A stretch of DNA of 64,000 nt from Arctopsyche grandis (GCF_051622035.1 NC_135355.1:9424501-9488500); one strand, 5' to 3'; positions 39,030-54,933 are shown, numbered from the stretch's first letter. Numbers and translations: made by a program. The notes: generated from the letters alone by a model not told the origin.

Positions 39030-39420
39030 TCTTTTGCAGAAATTACACAAGCATAACAACACTTAGATAGTAATTCAACATTCTCGCACCGCATCCATCA
39101 TCCGCCGCAGAAAGAAAGGGTTGCCGAGATTGGCTAGCCTTCTTTCCCGAGTAACATCTTCTTCTGGAAACTTGCACACTCGACTAGGATATCACGTCCT
39201 TCATAATGGATATCTCACAGAGACGCTCGGCAATGTGATGACCCTCATCGTTGACCTAAGAGTAGAATATACTTACGGTCTTTGGTAAATCCGACAAAAC
39301 CGCTAAGTGCTTTCAACTCCGTTATCAGAGTTTAAATTAAATTTCGTTGTATTCGCGTCTGAGTTTTATCAAGTTTCTACAAACGGTGAATTGCATCGAA
39401 GGGTCAAAAATGCTGCTCGA
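39030..39420. other. GC-richer island
   Basis: Contains CATCCATCATCCGCCGCAGAAAG and GATATCTCACAGAGACGCTCGG. No ORF of note, no transposon ends. Function unknown. Confidence 0.2.
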
Positions 39421-39747
39421 TCCTCGCAAACACTTGCTATGTACATATAATATGTTTATAGCACTTGCACCGTTCGATTGTAAATCATCGTAAATGTTTA
39501 TACGTACTACTTGTGCTGTTGTGCGTGTTGCTTCAGCTTGTAATCTATGAAGAATAATGTTCTTTGATTGTTGTGATAGCGTTGTTATGTTTGGGCTAGA
39601 ATCTAAAATTTCAACACGTATCTCATATTTGAGATATCACTTAACATATATATGTATATATTTTTTTTACTTTGTCGAAATTATTTTAATGGATCACTGA
39701 ATGTATGTACATATTTACATGTTTTATATTGTTCGAATGGACTAGAC

Positions 39748-40424
39748 CAAGGTTTCCCAAACTTTTTCTGCAATGGAACACTTATTTTTTAGGTTGGGTA
39801 ATTCCTATAAGTAAAAATTAAAATAAAAATCTTATTAAAACATTATTTTTAACTATAATATAATATAAACATAAAAATATGAATAAATAAAGCACTTAAG
39901 GACTTTGATGATTTTGAGTCCTTGAATTGCATATTTTCTTGATATCTGGCACAATACTGCTAAGTTGCATTTTAATATCTAGTGTGGCGTCAAGCCTGTT
40001 CCTGCACTTTGACTTAGTTGCAGCATAAAAAGAAAACCCCGCTTCGCATAAATATTATATGTAGGTTGTAGAAAACGGAAGTAAATACAATAATAGTTTA
40101 TTTTGAAAAATTGGGGTACTCTTCTGACAAACTCACTCAGAAATCATTTAAAGGCTGATCTTTGTATTTTTTTTCAAATCAGAGTTACTTATTAAATCGA
40201 TTAGATTTTCATAGTCACATGCACTTAAGCCTACTAGTTTACCTGTCACGGAAAATGGATTCCGAACCCAGGAATCGTCCTTACTATGTAGTTTTCGGAA
40301 AGTATTACAAAAGAGTTGTTTTCAAGTTATGTATGAAGGTGTCCTAAAAATACTTTGGAAACTTCTTCATCTACTTTTTCCGCGGAACACTGATGTTCCG
40401 CAGAAAATAGTTTGGGAAGCCCTG
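39748..40424 (-). mobile_element. hAT element, internally deleted, perfect 8-bp TSD
   Basis: Target duplication GACTAGAC at 39740-39747 and 40425-40432. Ends CAAGGTTTCCCAAACTTTTT and inverted CAGGGCTTCCCAAACTATTT. On the minus strand (about 40045-39920) it encodes AATKSKCRNRLDATLDIKMQ followed by LSSIVPDIKKIC, which matches the C-terminal part of hAT-type (SCAND3/ZBED-like) transposases. The rest of the transposase is absent, so it is a 677-bp non-autonomous copy. Confidence 0.85.
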
Positions 40425-40432
40425 GACTAGAC

Positions 40433-41150
40433 ACATTGAATGACCGTCGAAAGTTTGTTGGTTGATGTTTGTAGTCCTGCCTCTTTAGATAGGTGTTGGC
40501 AGAATAATTCTGCCAAGAAGCCTGTTTGGACCCATTGTGGACCTGTCGATAAGCCAACACTTCCAACGGGTGGCAATAACTCAGAGACAAGTGCACGCCA
40601 CCAGGTCCGAAATGTAAATTCAAATTCTCAAATCCTCCCACGCAGAAGCACACTGCCAAGAAATCCAAATATCTGTATATTTTTAAACTTCTTCTACGGG
40701 TTAATTTCTTACGCCGTTTTCATTATCGACTTCCGGTTGCTCGTTAACTTCTCATTTAAGTATCCCATGCCGAGTTAGTAATTAAAATTTCACACCGAAT
40801 GGTATTAAGCAGTGTGAACGTTTTTAAATTGATACTGGAAAAGTTTAGCTGGTGTAATACCGATTTGTTAAACTTGCTATCCTGCAATTGGACTTCGAGC
40901 GAAGTTCCCAGTGTAAGTCGCCATTATATGCAGACCGATTCGTCCCCGTTTAAATGAAGCCTTCTCTGACGGGGAATTTATTGTGTTCCAGGCCATTGTA
41001 CTCGAGTTGGATACCCACAGCCACCCTTGTAGCTGGCTGTTCTGCTTATATTTTGACCGATGTGCGAAGAAATGTAAATGCGATGCTGGGAGACAGGGAC
41101 CTGATTTAACGGATCTCAAACTTGCTCTGTAGTCATTGGTCAAAACGACC
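40433..41150. other. GC-richer block with overlapping ORFs on both strands
   Basis: ORFs of 113 codons (minus, 40327-40668), 112 codons (plus, 40440-40778) and 88 codons (minus, 40877-41143) overlap; none shows a domain, signal peptide or splice sites. Could be an old coding relic or conserved non-coding DNA. Not called as a gene. Confidence 0.2.
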
Positions 41151-43504
41151 GACTCCTGAGTTTGACATATTTCAATATTATTTATAACTTTGTACTACCA
41201 AGGTAATTGGGTGGATCAACTATCCTCAAACTGTGGATCTTCCATGTTCAGAAAATCTGGAAATCATTCTATGAATACGATTTCCTTACCTAAATAAATA
41301 CATTCATAAAAATATACATATATACATATGTCGCCATGAATGATAACACTACTTTAGTAATTCACCAGATTTTATGATTCATTCCTAAGATTCTACATCT
41401 TCACTTTCGGTCGTACATATGTATGTACATATATATTCTAAATGTAGTAAAAAAAATTTTAAATTTAAAATTCATAATAAACAAATAGTAATTTCAAACA
41501 AAAGAACTAAGATCAGTTAAAGAATCAGTTAAGAAGAGTAAAATTATAATAATTCTTCTAAAAACAGTATAATTTTTTTGTCATACATATATAAATGAAA
41601 ATATATTTGGCACTGTTATATTAAAATTTTAGAATTATAGTTCATGAATTACAAAAAAAATACTCAATTACTAAATTACGCGGGACTCGAATAGTCAAAT
41701 AAGATTTTCGGAAAATTTCCATTAATAAAAAAGGAAAATATAAAATTTCCAGTTGGATGTCCATGATTCCTATTGACGATGTGGGCGTGAAGATCGAGTC
41801 TTATTCATACAAAACACTGCTTTTATTTGCCTTTTTCCCATTCTCGTTACTCACCTGAAACGTCTGTCTACAACCAGAACTGTCCATTATTTAAAAGCGC
41901 GATAATTTCAAGAGAGCCCCTCCGTTACAAGTACAACTGGCTTGCGCCGATTCTCAGAAAAATTTCAATTCGAACAATAAAAATATCGACAAAACCAATA
42001 CAATAACATCAAACAATAATAATATATATAATCAAATGGAATGCATACCACTTTTAAGTATGAGAGCTTCGTCACAGTATTAAGAGAAGAGGAGAAACCT
42101 CCGGATAAGGAAGGAACATTTGTTCAGGTCCCGACACAGACTGCACTTACAATTCAGTTATTCTCCTCCTATTGAAAACAGCACTTCTTTACAGACCATT
42201 GTGTCCATTGTTTGTCTATTATTATCCTACAGACTCGAGTCCACTCCCAATTCTGTCCACGTATCGATGCCGTGTTCTCTTCGATTTGTATTAGAAAAAT
42301 ACAAAATGCTTGAACGTCATCTCAGAATCAAACTTTTATTTATTCTGAGATTTAAATTTGTATATATATAATAATTTATAATTTCGTTGTGTTCATACAT
42401 ATGTGTATTCATATTATATTATTTAGGTACGAATGTAACATGTTCGACGAGTGAAGGAATAATACACAATTGAACTATTGAATTGTATGGAGCGACGATG
42501 TGCGGAATAAATCGGTTTTTATTCAATGCGAATCACTATTCAAGAACAAAACGCACAATGCTTCTTCGTATGATGTACAACGACATTGAATCATTCTCAC
42601 GATTATACATACCAGTGGCTGTAAGCATATTTATATATGTACATACATACCAGTAGCCTTCCGTGAAATTCTATCACATACATACATATAAACTAATATT
42701 GGGAAATTGCCAAGAGATCAATTTACAACCGAACAAGATTCGAAATCTTGGAATTCTATTAAATTTGAACTTGAACTTGGAATTCTATTAAAGCACATCG
42801 ATTCACAAAAGCTCTGACCACATGTGTTGTACTCATGTTCATCTCATACTAAGAGCCGATTTGTTTATGTGTCTTTAAAAAGTGCAATTGGTCCAGATTC
42901 TAAATCAACCTTTTGAGTACTGATTTTATGTTTTCTTTGTGCATATCCAAAGAAATGTGAATAGATAAATAAACCTTAAACAGTTCAACAGCTCAAAATA
43001 ACATGTGTGCAGAAATTCAATGTCTGCAACCGGAAATATTGACCACTGCTAAAATTTGTGCTATCGAAAGAGCGCGTTTGCAATGAAGCAAAAAATTAAG
43101 GACGTTTTAATTTTTGTGTTTTTTTATAATTAAAAATAAATTATTTCTAGAAATTGAACTTTAACGATGTATTAAAATATTTATGAATAATTAAAAATAT
43201 GTGACTTTTAAGAAATGCTGTACATTCGAAAATTCAATAATTGCCTTTGAATAGGTATTTTATTTCAGGAAAATGATTTGTTTTTGAAAAATCCTTTTTC
43301 TTTAGACTATATTATTTTTTACCTTTTGACATTCACACGAACTGATTTAAAAATAGATAGTCCTCCGTGTTAACATGATGCAATACAAGGTAGTGTATTC
43401 CTCAATTTAAAATAATTCAACGAATATATCGAGATGGCTTTCATTGTAAATAAATCGTCTTATTTTAAATAAATTAAAATAATATGAAAACTAGCGAAAA
43501 GTTT
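41151..43504. other. AT-rich intergenic DNA, no supported gene
   Basis: Scattered microsatellites; ACCAGTAGCCTTCCGTGAAATT near 42647 weakly resembles the hAT end seen at 54896. An 83-codon ORF at 42120-42371 has no recognisable domain. Confidence 0.35.
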
Positions 43505-43512
43505 GATATATC

Positions 43513-45050
43513 CAGTGGTGGCTCGTCCATACGCACTGCGGTACTGCAGCACCCCCAAGGAAATTGAGAAAAATTTAATATTATTATATACATAAATGTA
43601 TGTATATTATGTGAAAATATCAATATTATTTAAGCGTGTATTAATCTCGCCCTCATACCCATACATACAATAATGATCATACATCGCGGTACTAATATCA
43701 GAAAGTGAGGCATCGTTTATGATTTTGTGCAGTACGGTTTTCGTTGGAATATGCCGAATGGGCTAAGGGAGGGCGCGGGGAGGGAGATCGCGCTAGAAGC
43801 TTGGTCTCGTACTGCCACTCCCGGCTGTACGAGACGTATTTTGCGTCGTATGCGCGCGCTCGACACCTCTCACTTTTCCTGATTCCTTCTGCTTTCGTCT
43901 TTCCTTCTACACCTCTTACACTTTCTACATTTCTACTCTTCCTTCTAAACCTCACTGTAACAGTTTTATTTCTTCTAATTTATTTGGAAAAATATTTTTT
44001 TTTAAAGCGATAGTTGCACCTATTTTCGAAACAGAATCATGGCTCAAACTGTTAATTAAGTGTATCAAAATCAAAAGAAGTTGAGGCAATATTTTCAAGA
44101 TCTTAAATCTTTTTCCGAAAATGCCGATAAAACAATAACAGATTCTACCAATTTACTGAATACATTAAATGATGACATTTTTTATTTTGGTTAGAACTTT
44201 TTCACAAATTAATACCGCATGTAGAAATTATTTATAACCAAATGCAATATAGTAATATTGATGCATTTTCAATTAAAGAAAACTTTTATTCAAAATGCTT
44301 TACTAATGCCATTATACAAACACGAGGTTATTACAGCGAATTGTCTTCATCTCAATCTCAAGAAGCCAAAAATATGCGCGATGTTATTATTAAGGATATA
44401 AAAGAGAAATATACTTTTTCTAATCGATTAATAGTTGTGAAATTATTTAATAAAGAAAAATTTGAAAAGTACTGAAAGAAAATGCCAATGGAAGATCTAC
44501 TACTAACCGTTGAATCATATTCAATGCTAGATAAAGAAAAACTTCAAACTGAATTAGAACTGTTTTACTCAAGGAAAGAAATGCATAGTATTAATGATTT
44601 ATCAATATTTTTAAGACTTATTTTTGCAATCAATTTATGTAAAGTTCGTGTGGAAATAACAAAACTTATTCAAATTCTGCTTACAACTTCAACTACCTCA
44701 GAGCCAGAACGGTGTTTTTCATCAATAAATAGAATAAATACATACATATAAAAGAAACACAATGGTTCAGGAAAGATTGACGGCTTTGTCTATGCTGTCA
44801 ATTAAAAAAAATGATTATAAAAAAACTATTCGTTAAACAGTGAAAAATTTAACGAATAGGTGATAGACCTTTTTTCGAGGAAAAAGAAAAAAGACAGAAG
44901 AATCAATTTTTTAATGAAATAAAATACATATAATGTTTAATTTTGATAATTTTGATGTTAATAGTAAAATATAATCCAAATAAACATTTTTTTTCAACAT
45001 TTTTAATCAACCGCAGCACCCCCAGATATCTTATCCACGAGCCGCCACTG
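43513..45050 (+). mobile_element. hAT element, 1538 bp, perfect 8-bp TSD
   Basis: Target duplication GATATATC at 43505-43512 and 45051-45058. Ends CAGTGGTGGCTCGT and inverted CAGTGGCGGCTCGT differ at one base. A GCAGCACCCCC motif occurs near both ends in direct orientation (43547 and 45013). A GC-rich leader at 43690-43900 is followed by transposase C-terminal coding sequence. The exact duplication suggests a fairly recent insertion. Confidence 0.92.
44180..44836 (+). pseudogene. Broken hAT transposase (C-terminal half)
   Basis: ORFs at 44242-44475 and 44482-44751 follow each other in a ZMYM1/52-kDa-repressor-like order, including VESYSMLDKEKLQTELELFY, and LLTTSTTSEPERCFSSINRI, the hAT dimerisation signature. 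After a frameshift near 44750, NTMVQERLTALSMLSIKKND completes the C-terminus. A TGA separates the two ORFs. The N-terminal zinc finger and first catalytic residues are missing, so the copy is not autonomous. Confidence 0.85.
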
Positions 45051-45309
45051 GATATATCTAAAAGCTCAGTGTTAACAAAACGCAATACAAGACATAGTAA
45101 TTTAATTTGCTGTCGTTTCAAATTGAAAATTTTTCATATTCTAATTAATATTAATCATAATCAAAGGAAATTCTAAAGACGAAATCAAAATAAAAATCGA
45201 GAGAGTGAAATTCGATTATAAGTTGGCGAGATTCGACTTAGTATCTGATATAAAAAAAACTTATCCGCTGGCAATTGAAATTTCGGTGTATTTATCTACT
45301 TTTTACTTT

Positions 45310-45655
45310 ATCTATGTACGTAGTAACAATAGATGAAGTTTTGTGATCATGCGAAAATTCGAACTCGAAATTTTGACTGATTCGAACTCAGAATCGATTA
45401 CTCATCACTTTTTAATGATCTAGAAAAAATGTTTGTGTGTGGGTGTCTGTGTGTCTGTGTGTCTGTGTGTCTGTGTGGCTGTGTATTTTGGAGATTCTTA
45501 ACACCGAACCGAAACTTGGTATCGGTTACTGAAATTCTTATCGACACGACGTAATTTTTAAGTTGACCGGAATGGTACCTCTCCTTATAGGTGTCCTCTT
45601 TTGTTTAAGTTTTTGAATTCAATTATCTCCCAAGTCGCTAACTGAATCGGACTGA
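45310..45655 (+). repeat. Dispersed repeat family A, copy 2
   Basis: Matches 938-1265 through ACGTAGTAACAATAGATGAA, GATTTTGACTGATTCGAACT-type sequence, a TCTGTGTG run (about 45436-45482), TATTTTGGAGATT and AAGTTGACCGGAA. Differences are spread along its length, so both copies are old. Confidence 0.7.
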
Positions 45656-45659
45656 ATTT

Positions 45660-47400
45660 TTTTTACGTTGAATATATCGTCGGTATAGTGGCAGAAAAAC
45701 TTAACTCAAAAATATGATGTTTAGAATTTGATTTTTTTTTAATTTGTCAAGTCAAAACATGAATAATGATTTAGGTCGCAAAATAGAGAGTTTCACACTT
45801 CTTGGTTTTCGAAAAAATAAATTTTCTCAAAACAAGGATTTTTGCCTTTGCCTTTCTATCATTATACCGACGATATTGCAATATACATATTTATATATGC
45901 GATTCTACGTAAAGCTCCCTCAATATATGCGACGAACGTAATCAAAAGCCATTATCGTTATAATGGTCGTATTATACGCGATTTTCATTTGATGCAAATT
46001 TTATTTTCCTTTTATTGCTATTTACAAAGCAGTGCATTAAATTCCCTTTCAAACTGCCGGTTATACATACATACACACAAATGTACATATACATACATAC
46101 ATATTTATGTATGTATGTATATTATATTTTAACTATTGAACGTGCATGCGTAATGCATCACAGTACTAAACTGTATATAAATAGTTTAATATGTATGTAT
46201 GTATTTTAATATATCAATAGGTACACGTTAAAAAGTGTACATACATATATGTCTATACATGCATACGTATGTATGTATAATATATAAGGATGCAGGGCTG
46301 CCGAAAGGAATATGTCGTTTCAAATGAGTATGTATGTATGTAATTCTTAAACCTTCCCGGAAATTTTAGTCAATTGTTGTTTAGAAACGGGCACTTATTT
46401 ATCTATTTTTGTTAATTGATTATTAAACAATAAAACTGAATTATTAAACAATAAAAGTTTGAAATCTTTAATGTCATTATAAATTTATACGATCTTATTA
46501 TTTCGACAAGTTTCTCCTACATTTCTTCAAATATGAGATTCACCGTTTATTGATCTCTGTCAGTCAAGCAAGGATAAAATATCCCCGAAAAAACTCCAGG
46601 GGGTGATTTTTGCGACTGTTTACCATGTACATATGTATATGGGCCAGGGGTGCTGCGTTTTTTTCGCAAGTTGAAAAGTATCTAAAATAAGAAAAAGCTA
46701 GATAGAATATATTTCAACTATTCAAAATTCATATATATTACAACTGGACGATACACTTCAACTGTAACATATACAATAATATAACTAGCAAGATTGGTTC
46801 GTGTATGAACAAATTCACATACATACATGTATGTGAATTTGTATGTTCATAAACGAACGAAATATAGGTATACTTGGACTTTAAAATGTATTATTAACAA
46901 CTAAAAGGTATATTCACGCCAAACTTTTGTTATCAATGTACTATTATTAAAAACAAAATATTGCATACATAAATCAATTATCCCTGGAAGATTTGTAACT
47001 TATCTACCTAGTGGAAAACTTGCGTGGTATCAAGAGAACGTTAAATGCGAAATCATTGATTATAAACATTGTCCTTGGGAGAAGTGTCCTTTTCATAAAA
47101 TCATCATATTTTTCATATCTCCGTGATTATTTGAAAAACAAGAGTAATTTTTGTAGTTGTAGAGAGCTTTCTTGAACCTTCAATATGAACACGAATAATA
47201 CTTAAAAATAATACAAATTTTATTAAATATATGTATATGGATCCCAAAATTACAGATTTTCACGCAAAAAGTCATGTTTTATGTCAATAAATAATTTATC
47301 GCTTGATTTGATTTTATCGTATTAATCAGACATGTAAAAATATTAATCAAAATTTTGTTACCCATAAATTGAGCTTCATCCAGGTGTTGGTTGATTCAGC
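45660..47400. other. AT-rich DNA with TATG/TACA microsatellites
   Basis: No supported gene. 46535-46575 carries ATTCACCGTTTATTGATCTC and GTCAAGCAAGGATAAAAT, a partial relative of the foldback element at 9445-9838. Confidence 0.35.
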
Positions 47401-47435
47401 AGTTACAGCGATGTTTTTCCCCGATTTTTTTTAAT

Positions 47436-47690
47436 CTCAGGCCACGAGAATTTTAATCCGCTTTTTATTGTTCAACGTCATAAATTCGTGTGAAATTGTA
47501 ATAGATGCCGTCGTTGGCAGCGGCTGCTGCACATCTTCACAAATTATGAACCGAGGTTGGCAATCTCTGATTCCGAAGCTCGAAACACCTTCACCGAAAG
47601 CCATTTTCCAATTATCGCCTCTCGTCCTGCGGCTGCTGTTACTTCTGAATGACACTGGCTTAATTTTTATGTATGTAACGGTTTAACATT
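47436..47690. other. GC-richer block with ORFs on both strands
   Basis: Two overlapping 72-codon ORFs, plus and minus, without recognisable domains. CGTCGTTGGCAGCGGCTGCT stands out from the AT-rich flanks. Possibly a conserved element; not called as a gene. Confidence 0.2.
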
Positions 47691-47886
47691 TCTGCTTGAA
47701 AATATCACGTACATAAAACTAACATATCGTATTAAGATTTAATTTTACTTTCTTTCAATTTTATTTAGCATCAACTAAGATGCGTCCATAAGTCCATGTC
47801 CGGTTTTCATAGACAACAGTATACGTTTTGAACGTTAATCGTTAACTTATGCATGCAATATAATATAGAATATATATGTATGTACA

Positions 47887-47888
<2 letters not shown>

Positions 47889-47981
<93 letters not shown>
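47889..47981. repeat. (TA)n tract, left flank of the Tc1 element
   Basis: Uninterrupted TA repeat that ends exactly at the Tc1 terminus, providing the TA target. Confidence 0.95.
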
Positions 47982-47984
<3 letters not shown>

Positions 47985-48292
47985 CAGCAGTCACATAAAA
48001 CGGAACGCTTAAGCGAAACATGTTTTTGCGTGAAATTTCGGTAATCTTATATAAAACCAAAACTGAAAGTCATTTAAATGATAGGTTGTATCATAGTGCA
48101 TTTGTGTAACACCAAACGTGAATATAAAAGGTGATAAAGATGAGTTGGGGAGAAATTTAATGGAGGGCAGATTTTACGACCGTGCGTTGACTTCACGGTT
48201 AAATGAAATTTGAAATGAAAATAGCACTATACATATACATTTTTAATTTTATTACAGTCACATATTATTATTTACAACTTATAAAAAAGAAA

Positions 48293-49408
48293 TTAATATT
48301 TTGTAGCGGCTCCTTTCGATTTTATAACTTCTTTTATTCGGTTTGGCATAGAATCTACTAAAGTTTTTAAATTTTCGATTGGGAGGTCTTCGTACCATAT
48401 CTTTTCTATTATTTCTTTCAACGATTTAAGAGTAGAAACATTGTTCTTCCTTATCCTGTACTTGATACACATCCATAAATTTTCGATTGGATTTAAATCG
48501 GGACTATTGCCAGGTCATGGTAGTGTCTTTACACCCATTTCTTGTAAATAGTCCCGAACTTAAAAAAAAGTAAAAAAAAAAATTCAGTTTTTTGATTGAA
48601 ATTTTATAATTTATATTCAATGCTATCAAATAAAATGAATACTCACCAATTTAGCTCGATGACAAGGGGCAGAGTCATCTTGAAAAATTATATCATCGGA
48701 ATATGAAAGGTGGTTTTCCATCGATGGGACAAAGCTTTCTTCTAAAATTTTTTTATATTTTTTTCCATCGATGGCACCTTGTAGAAACTCCAATTGTCCA
48801 ATGTTATGGTACGAAAAGCATCCCCAGACCATTTGACTTGGAAGATCCTTAACAGTTTTAAGGGTACAATTTTCATTATACCTTTCGCCAACTTTCCTTC
48901 GGACATACGGAAAACCATCAGGACTATAGAGGTTAAACTTTGATTCGTCGGAAAGTATCACTCGTTGCCAATCTGATGGACTCCAATTTTCATGTGCTTT
49001 CGCCCATTCCAATCGATTGTTTTTCATTCTCTTGGTTAGTAATGGGTTTTTTGCAGCTTTCCGACCGCACAGTCCAGCTTCTCTGAGTCGCCTTCTTACT
49101 GTTGAGTCGCTGATTTCCATGGAAAATTGTGAAGATGCATCTGTTCTTACTTCTACAGCAGTTTTGAATCGCTGCTGTAAAGATAATCTGGTTATTACAC
49201 GGTCTTGCCTCTCCGATGTGCATCTTTTCAGTCCGGTCCCCTTCTTACGATCAAAACTTCCAGATTCTCTTTTTTTTCCCAGTAATCTCGAAACAGTCGA
49301 TATAGAACATCCCATTTTCTTGGAAATTGACCGAAAGGAAAATCCTGAACTCGCCAATGTCGCGATTTTTACACTCTTCTGCAATGATAACTGAGCTCGT
49401 TTTTTCAT
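48293..49408 (-). pseudogene. Tc1-type transposase, one intron and one in-frame stop
   Basis: Exon 1 (48643-49408) gives 255 residues: an N-terminal helix-turn-helix (about 8-45, SFRSISKKMGCSISTVSRLL), a second one (about 95-115, ISDSTVRRRLREAGL), then catalytic D154 (VILSDESKFN) and D245 (IIFQDDSAPCH). An 84-bp intron (48559-48642, GT...AG on the minus strand, phase 1) joins exon 2 (48293-48558), which carries NSPDLNPIENLW with the third catalytic residue (about E281) and ends ATKY at TAA. The joined length, about 343 residues, is normal for Tc1. D-to-E spacing is 35 residues if this splice is correct. TGA at 48515-48517 stands where family members have Trp (WP..SPDLNP), a single G-to-A change, so this copy is probably inactive. 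Confidence 0.88.
48559..48642 (-). other. 84-bp intron in the Tc1 transposase
   Basis: Minus-strand donor GTATTC after GGTGA and acceptor TTTTTTTTAAG. It contains stops in frame, and its removal restores the reading frame across the D245-to-E281 region. An alternative donor GTGAGT four bases upstream would not keep frame with exon 2. Confidence 0.7.
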
Positions 49409-49593
49409 GTTGACGTGTTAAAATTCGAATTTGATGCTTTCTCCTCGAAAACCCACACTAAACTGAACTCAAATCTTAGAAAACAATCATATTTAGAATA
49501 TTTGGTCGTTAAAAACCCTACACATAAAGGGATAATCCTTTAATGGCCTCGAAGTCGTAAAATTCACAAGCGTTCCGTTTTATGTGACTGCCG

Positions 49594-49596
<3 letters not shown>

Positions 49597-49625
<29 letters not shown>
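49597..49625. repeat. (TA)n tract between the Tc1 and RTE elements
   Basis: About 29 bp of TA repeat, the middle remnant of a microsatellite that holds both elements. Confidence 0.9.
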
Positions 49626-53451
<3,826 letters not shown>

Positions 53452-53693
53452 GCTAAATGATATATTTTGATTTTTTTACTTGTATGGGCCAAGGGTCATT
53501 TACACTAAAAAATATAAAAAGCTTCTAGAACCATGAAGCAATAGATGAAACTCAATATATGTGTAAAATATACAGGGTGTTAAGAATCACAACACCTGTA
53601 TAATTTTTTGATCTGCATTTGTAATAAGTGAAGATAATTTATTGCTTCTGATATTTAATTTCTTTAAATAAGCCCATTTGTTATTCTACATAG

Positions 53694-54026
53694 CAGTATG
53701 GCTCAGTGGTTGCGTTTATGTTAAGCACCGAGAGGCTACCGGGTTCGATTCCGTGCTATCTTTAATGCTGCTGGTCAGACTTGGATATTTGTGACTCCAA
53801 TTAGATCGTTTCCTATCAGAGTTTCCTAATTTATCTGATTTCATAGTTGAAACGGTTCCTCCATCGAATTAGCAAAAAACCATCCTACCCACTATGTCAC
53901 CAATATCTGAATTTGATTTATGTAAAATATTTAAAAATTATGTACAAGTCTAAAATCCATAGATATCTCTATGGATTGATTCATTAATTAATTAATAGTT
54001 AATTTCGTAGGCCTTCCTGGTATATG
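53694..54026 (+). mobile_element. tRNA-headed SINE, copy 4
   Basis: A box TGGCTCAGTGGTTGCG (53699 on) and B box GGGTTCGATTCC (53741-53752) at normal tRNA-like spacing, followed by the family body (TTTCCTATCAGAGTTTCC, AAACGGTTCCTCC, CACTATGTCACCA) and a 3' end TAGGCCTTCCTGGTATA. One arm of the 3' stem-loop is deleted. Confidence 0.85.
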
Positions 54027-54050
54027 TAAATATAAGTATGTATATATGTG

Positions 54051-54057
<7 letters not shown>

Positions 54058-54098
<41 letters not shown>

Positions 54099-54136
54099 TA
54101 CAAATACATATTTTGTTATAAAATGCCCCCCCCCCA
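54058..54136. repeat. (TA)n followed by poly-C run
   Basis: TA repeats at about 54067-54092 and an eleven-base C run at about 54126-54136. Confidence 0.8.
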
Positions 54137-54249
54137 CCTTCTCTTTAAAAATTAGATTGGCTATATTACTTGAAAGTATAGCACATAAGTTAGTAAAATT
54201 GTTGAATTTTGATGATAATTACATATATAACATACAACAGTAATCAAGC

Positions 54250-54490
54250 TTTTAACTCATTTCCGTCAATCCCGTGGTAGGTAGTTAGGTACATATCAAT
54301 TGCGACCGATGGTCCTTCGCGAGTGACAATTTTATAGTGGCCGTTTAAAGGCTGAACGTAAACCGGACGTTTGGTCGATTTATGACTAGTGCTCTTAAAG
54401 AGGCATTAATTGATAATTGATGATGCGTGTAGCTATTATTTATGGTGCATAATCACCATGATCGGGAACCGCGAGCCGCCGTTTGAACAA
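54250..54490. promoter_or_regulatory. GC-richer island with homeodomain-like cores
   Basis: Contains GGTCGATTTATGAC, GGCATTAATTGATAATTGATG and CTATTATTTATGG followed by GCATAATCACCATGATCGGG. Several Hox/homeodomain-type ATTA/TTTATGG cores are close together in otherwise balanced sequence. No ORF. Regulatory role inferred. Confidence 0.35.
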
Positions 54491-54895
54491 CGGCCATTTA
54501 TCTATCCACTAGTTACCTCGTTTTATTTAAGCAGTGGCAATATTGCCGGATACCGACAAAAACACACTCGTATACTTTCTGAACTTCATCTTAATCCCCA
54601 ACACTTATGTGTGAATATCTATCTATGTACATTTCCTGTAAGAGTGGAAAATATCTGTGACATTTCATGAGCGCAAATTAAAATGTACTTGAGAACGTGC
54701 AATGTGATTCGAGATAGAGAAATAATCAACAGGGTAATCCATATGGATAAGATTGATTCGTGTTATATGTACCTATAAATATGTAAAAGGAAGCATTCAA
54801 TCATAATAAATCTGAAACCCATAGCAACGTGAGATTATCTGGAAGAAGTATGCTGCAACATTCATTCGTAGACAGTGTATACTTTGTAGATAACA

Positions 54896-54933
54896 GTGGC
54901 GTGCCGTGAAATTTTCTCTGTTTTTGTCGCACA
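54896..54933 (+). mobile_element. hAT-like terminal fragment
   Basis: CAGTGGCGTGCCGTGAAATT, then TTCTCTGTTTTTGT; matches the fragment at 22758. No partner end found. Confidence 0.4.

Larger units (their letters stand above)
47982..49596 (-). mobile_element. Full-length Tc1-type transposon inserted in a TA microsatellite
   Basis: The 29-bp terminal inverted repeats at 47982-48010 and 49568-49596 share CAGTCACATAAAACGGAACG plus CTT exactly, and differ at two of the outermost six bases (CAGCAG versus CACCGG). TA occurs on both outer sides. The 1615-bp size and one minus-strand transposase gene fit Tc1. Confidence 0.95.

Noticed and set aside
40327..40778. Overlapping 113- and 112-codon ORFs on opposite strands
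   Set aside because: Partly inside the end of a hAT element; neither has a recognisable motif.
47842..48060. Tyr-Ile repeat ORFs over TA microsatellites (also at 285, 53229 and 54046)
   Set aside because: Translations of (TA)n; no biological meaning as proteins.
53694..53770. Candidate functional tRNA gene
   Set aside because: A and B boxes are present, but the sequence continues into the SINE body and there is no acceptor-stem closure; it is a SINE head.
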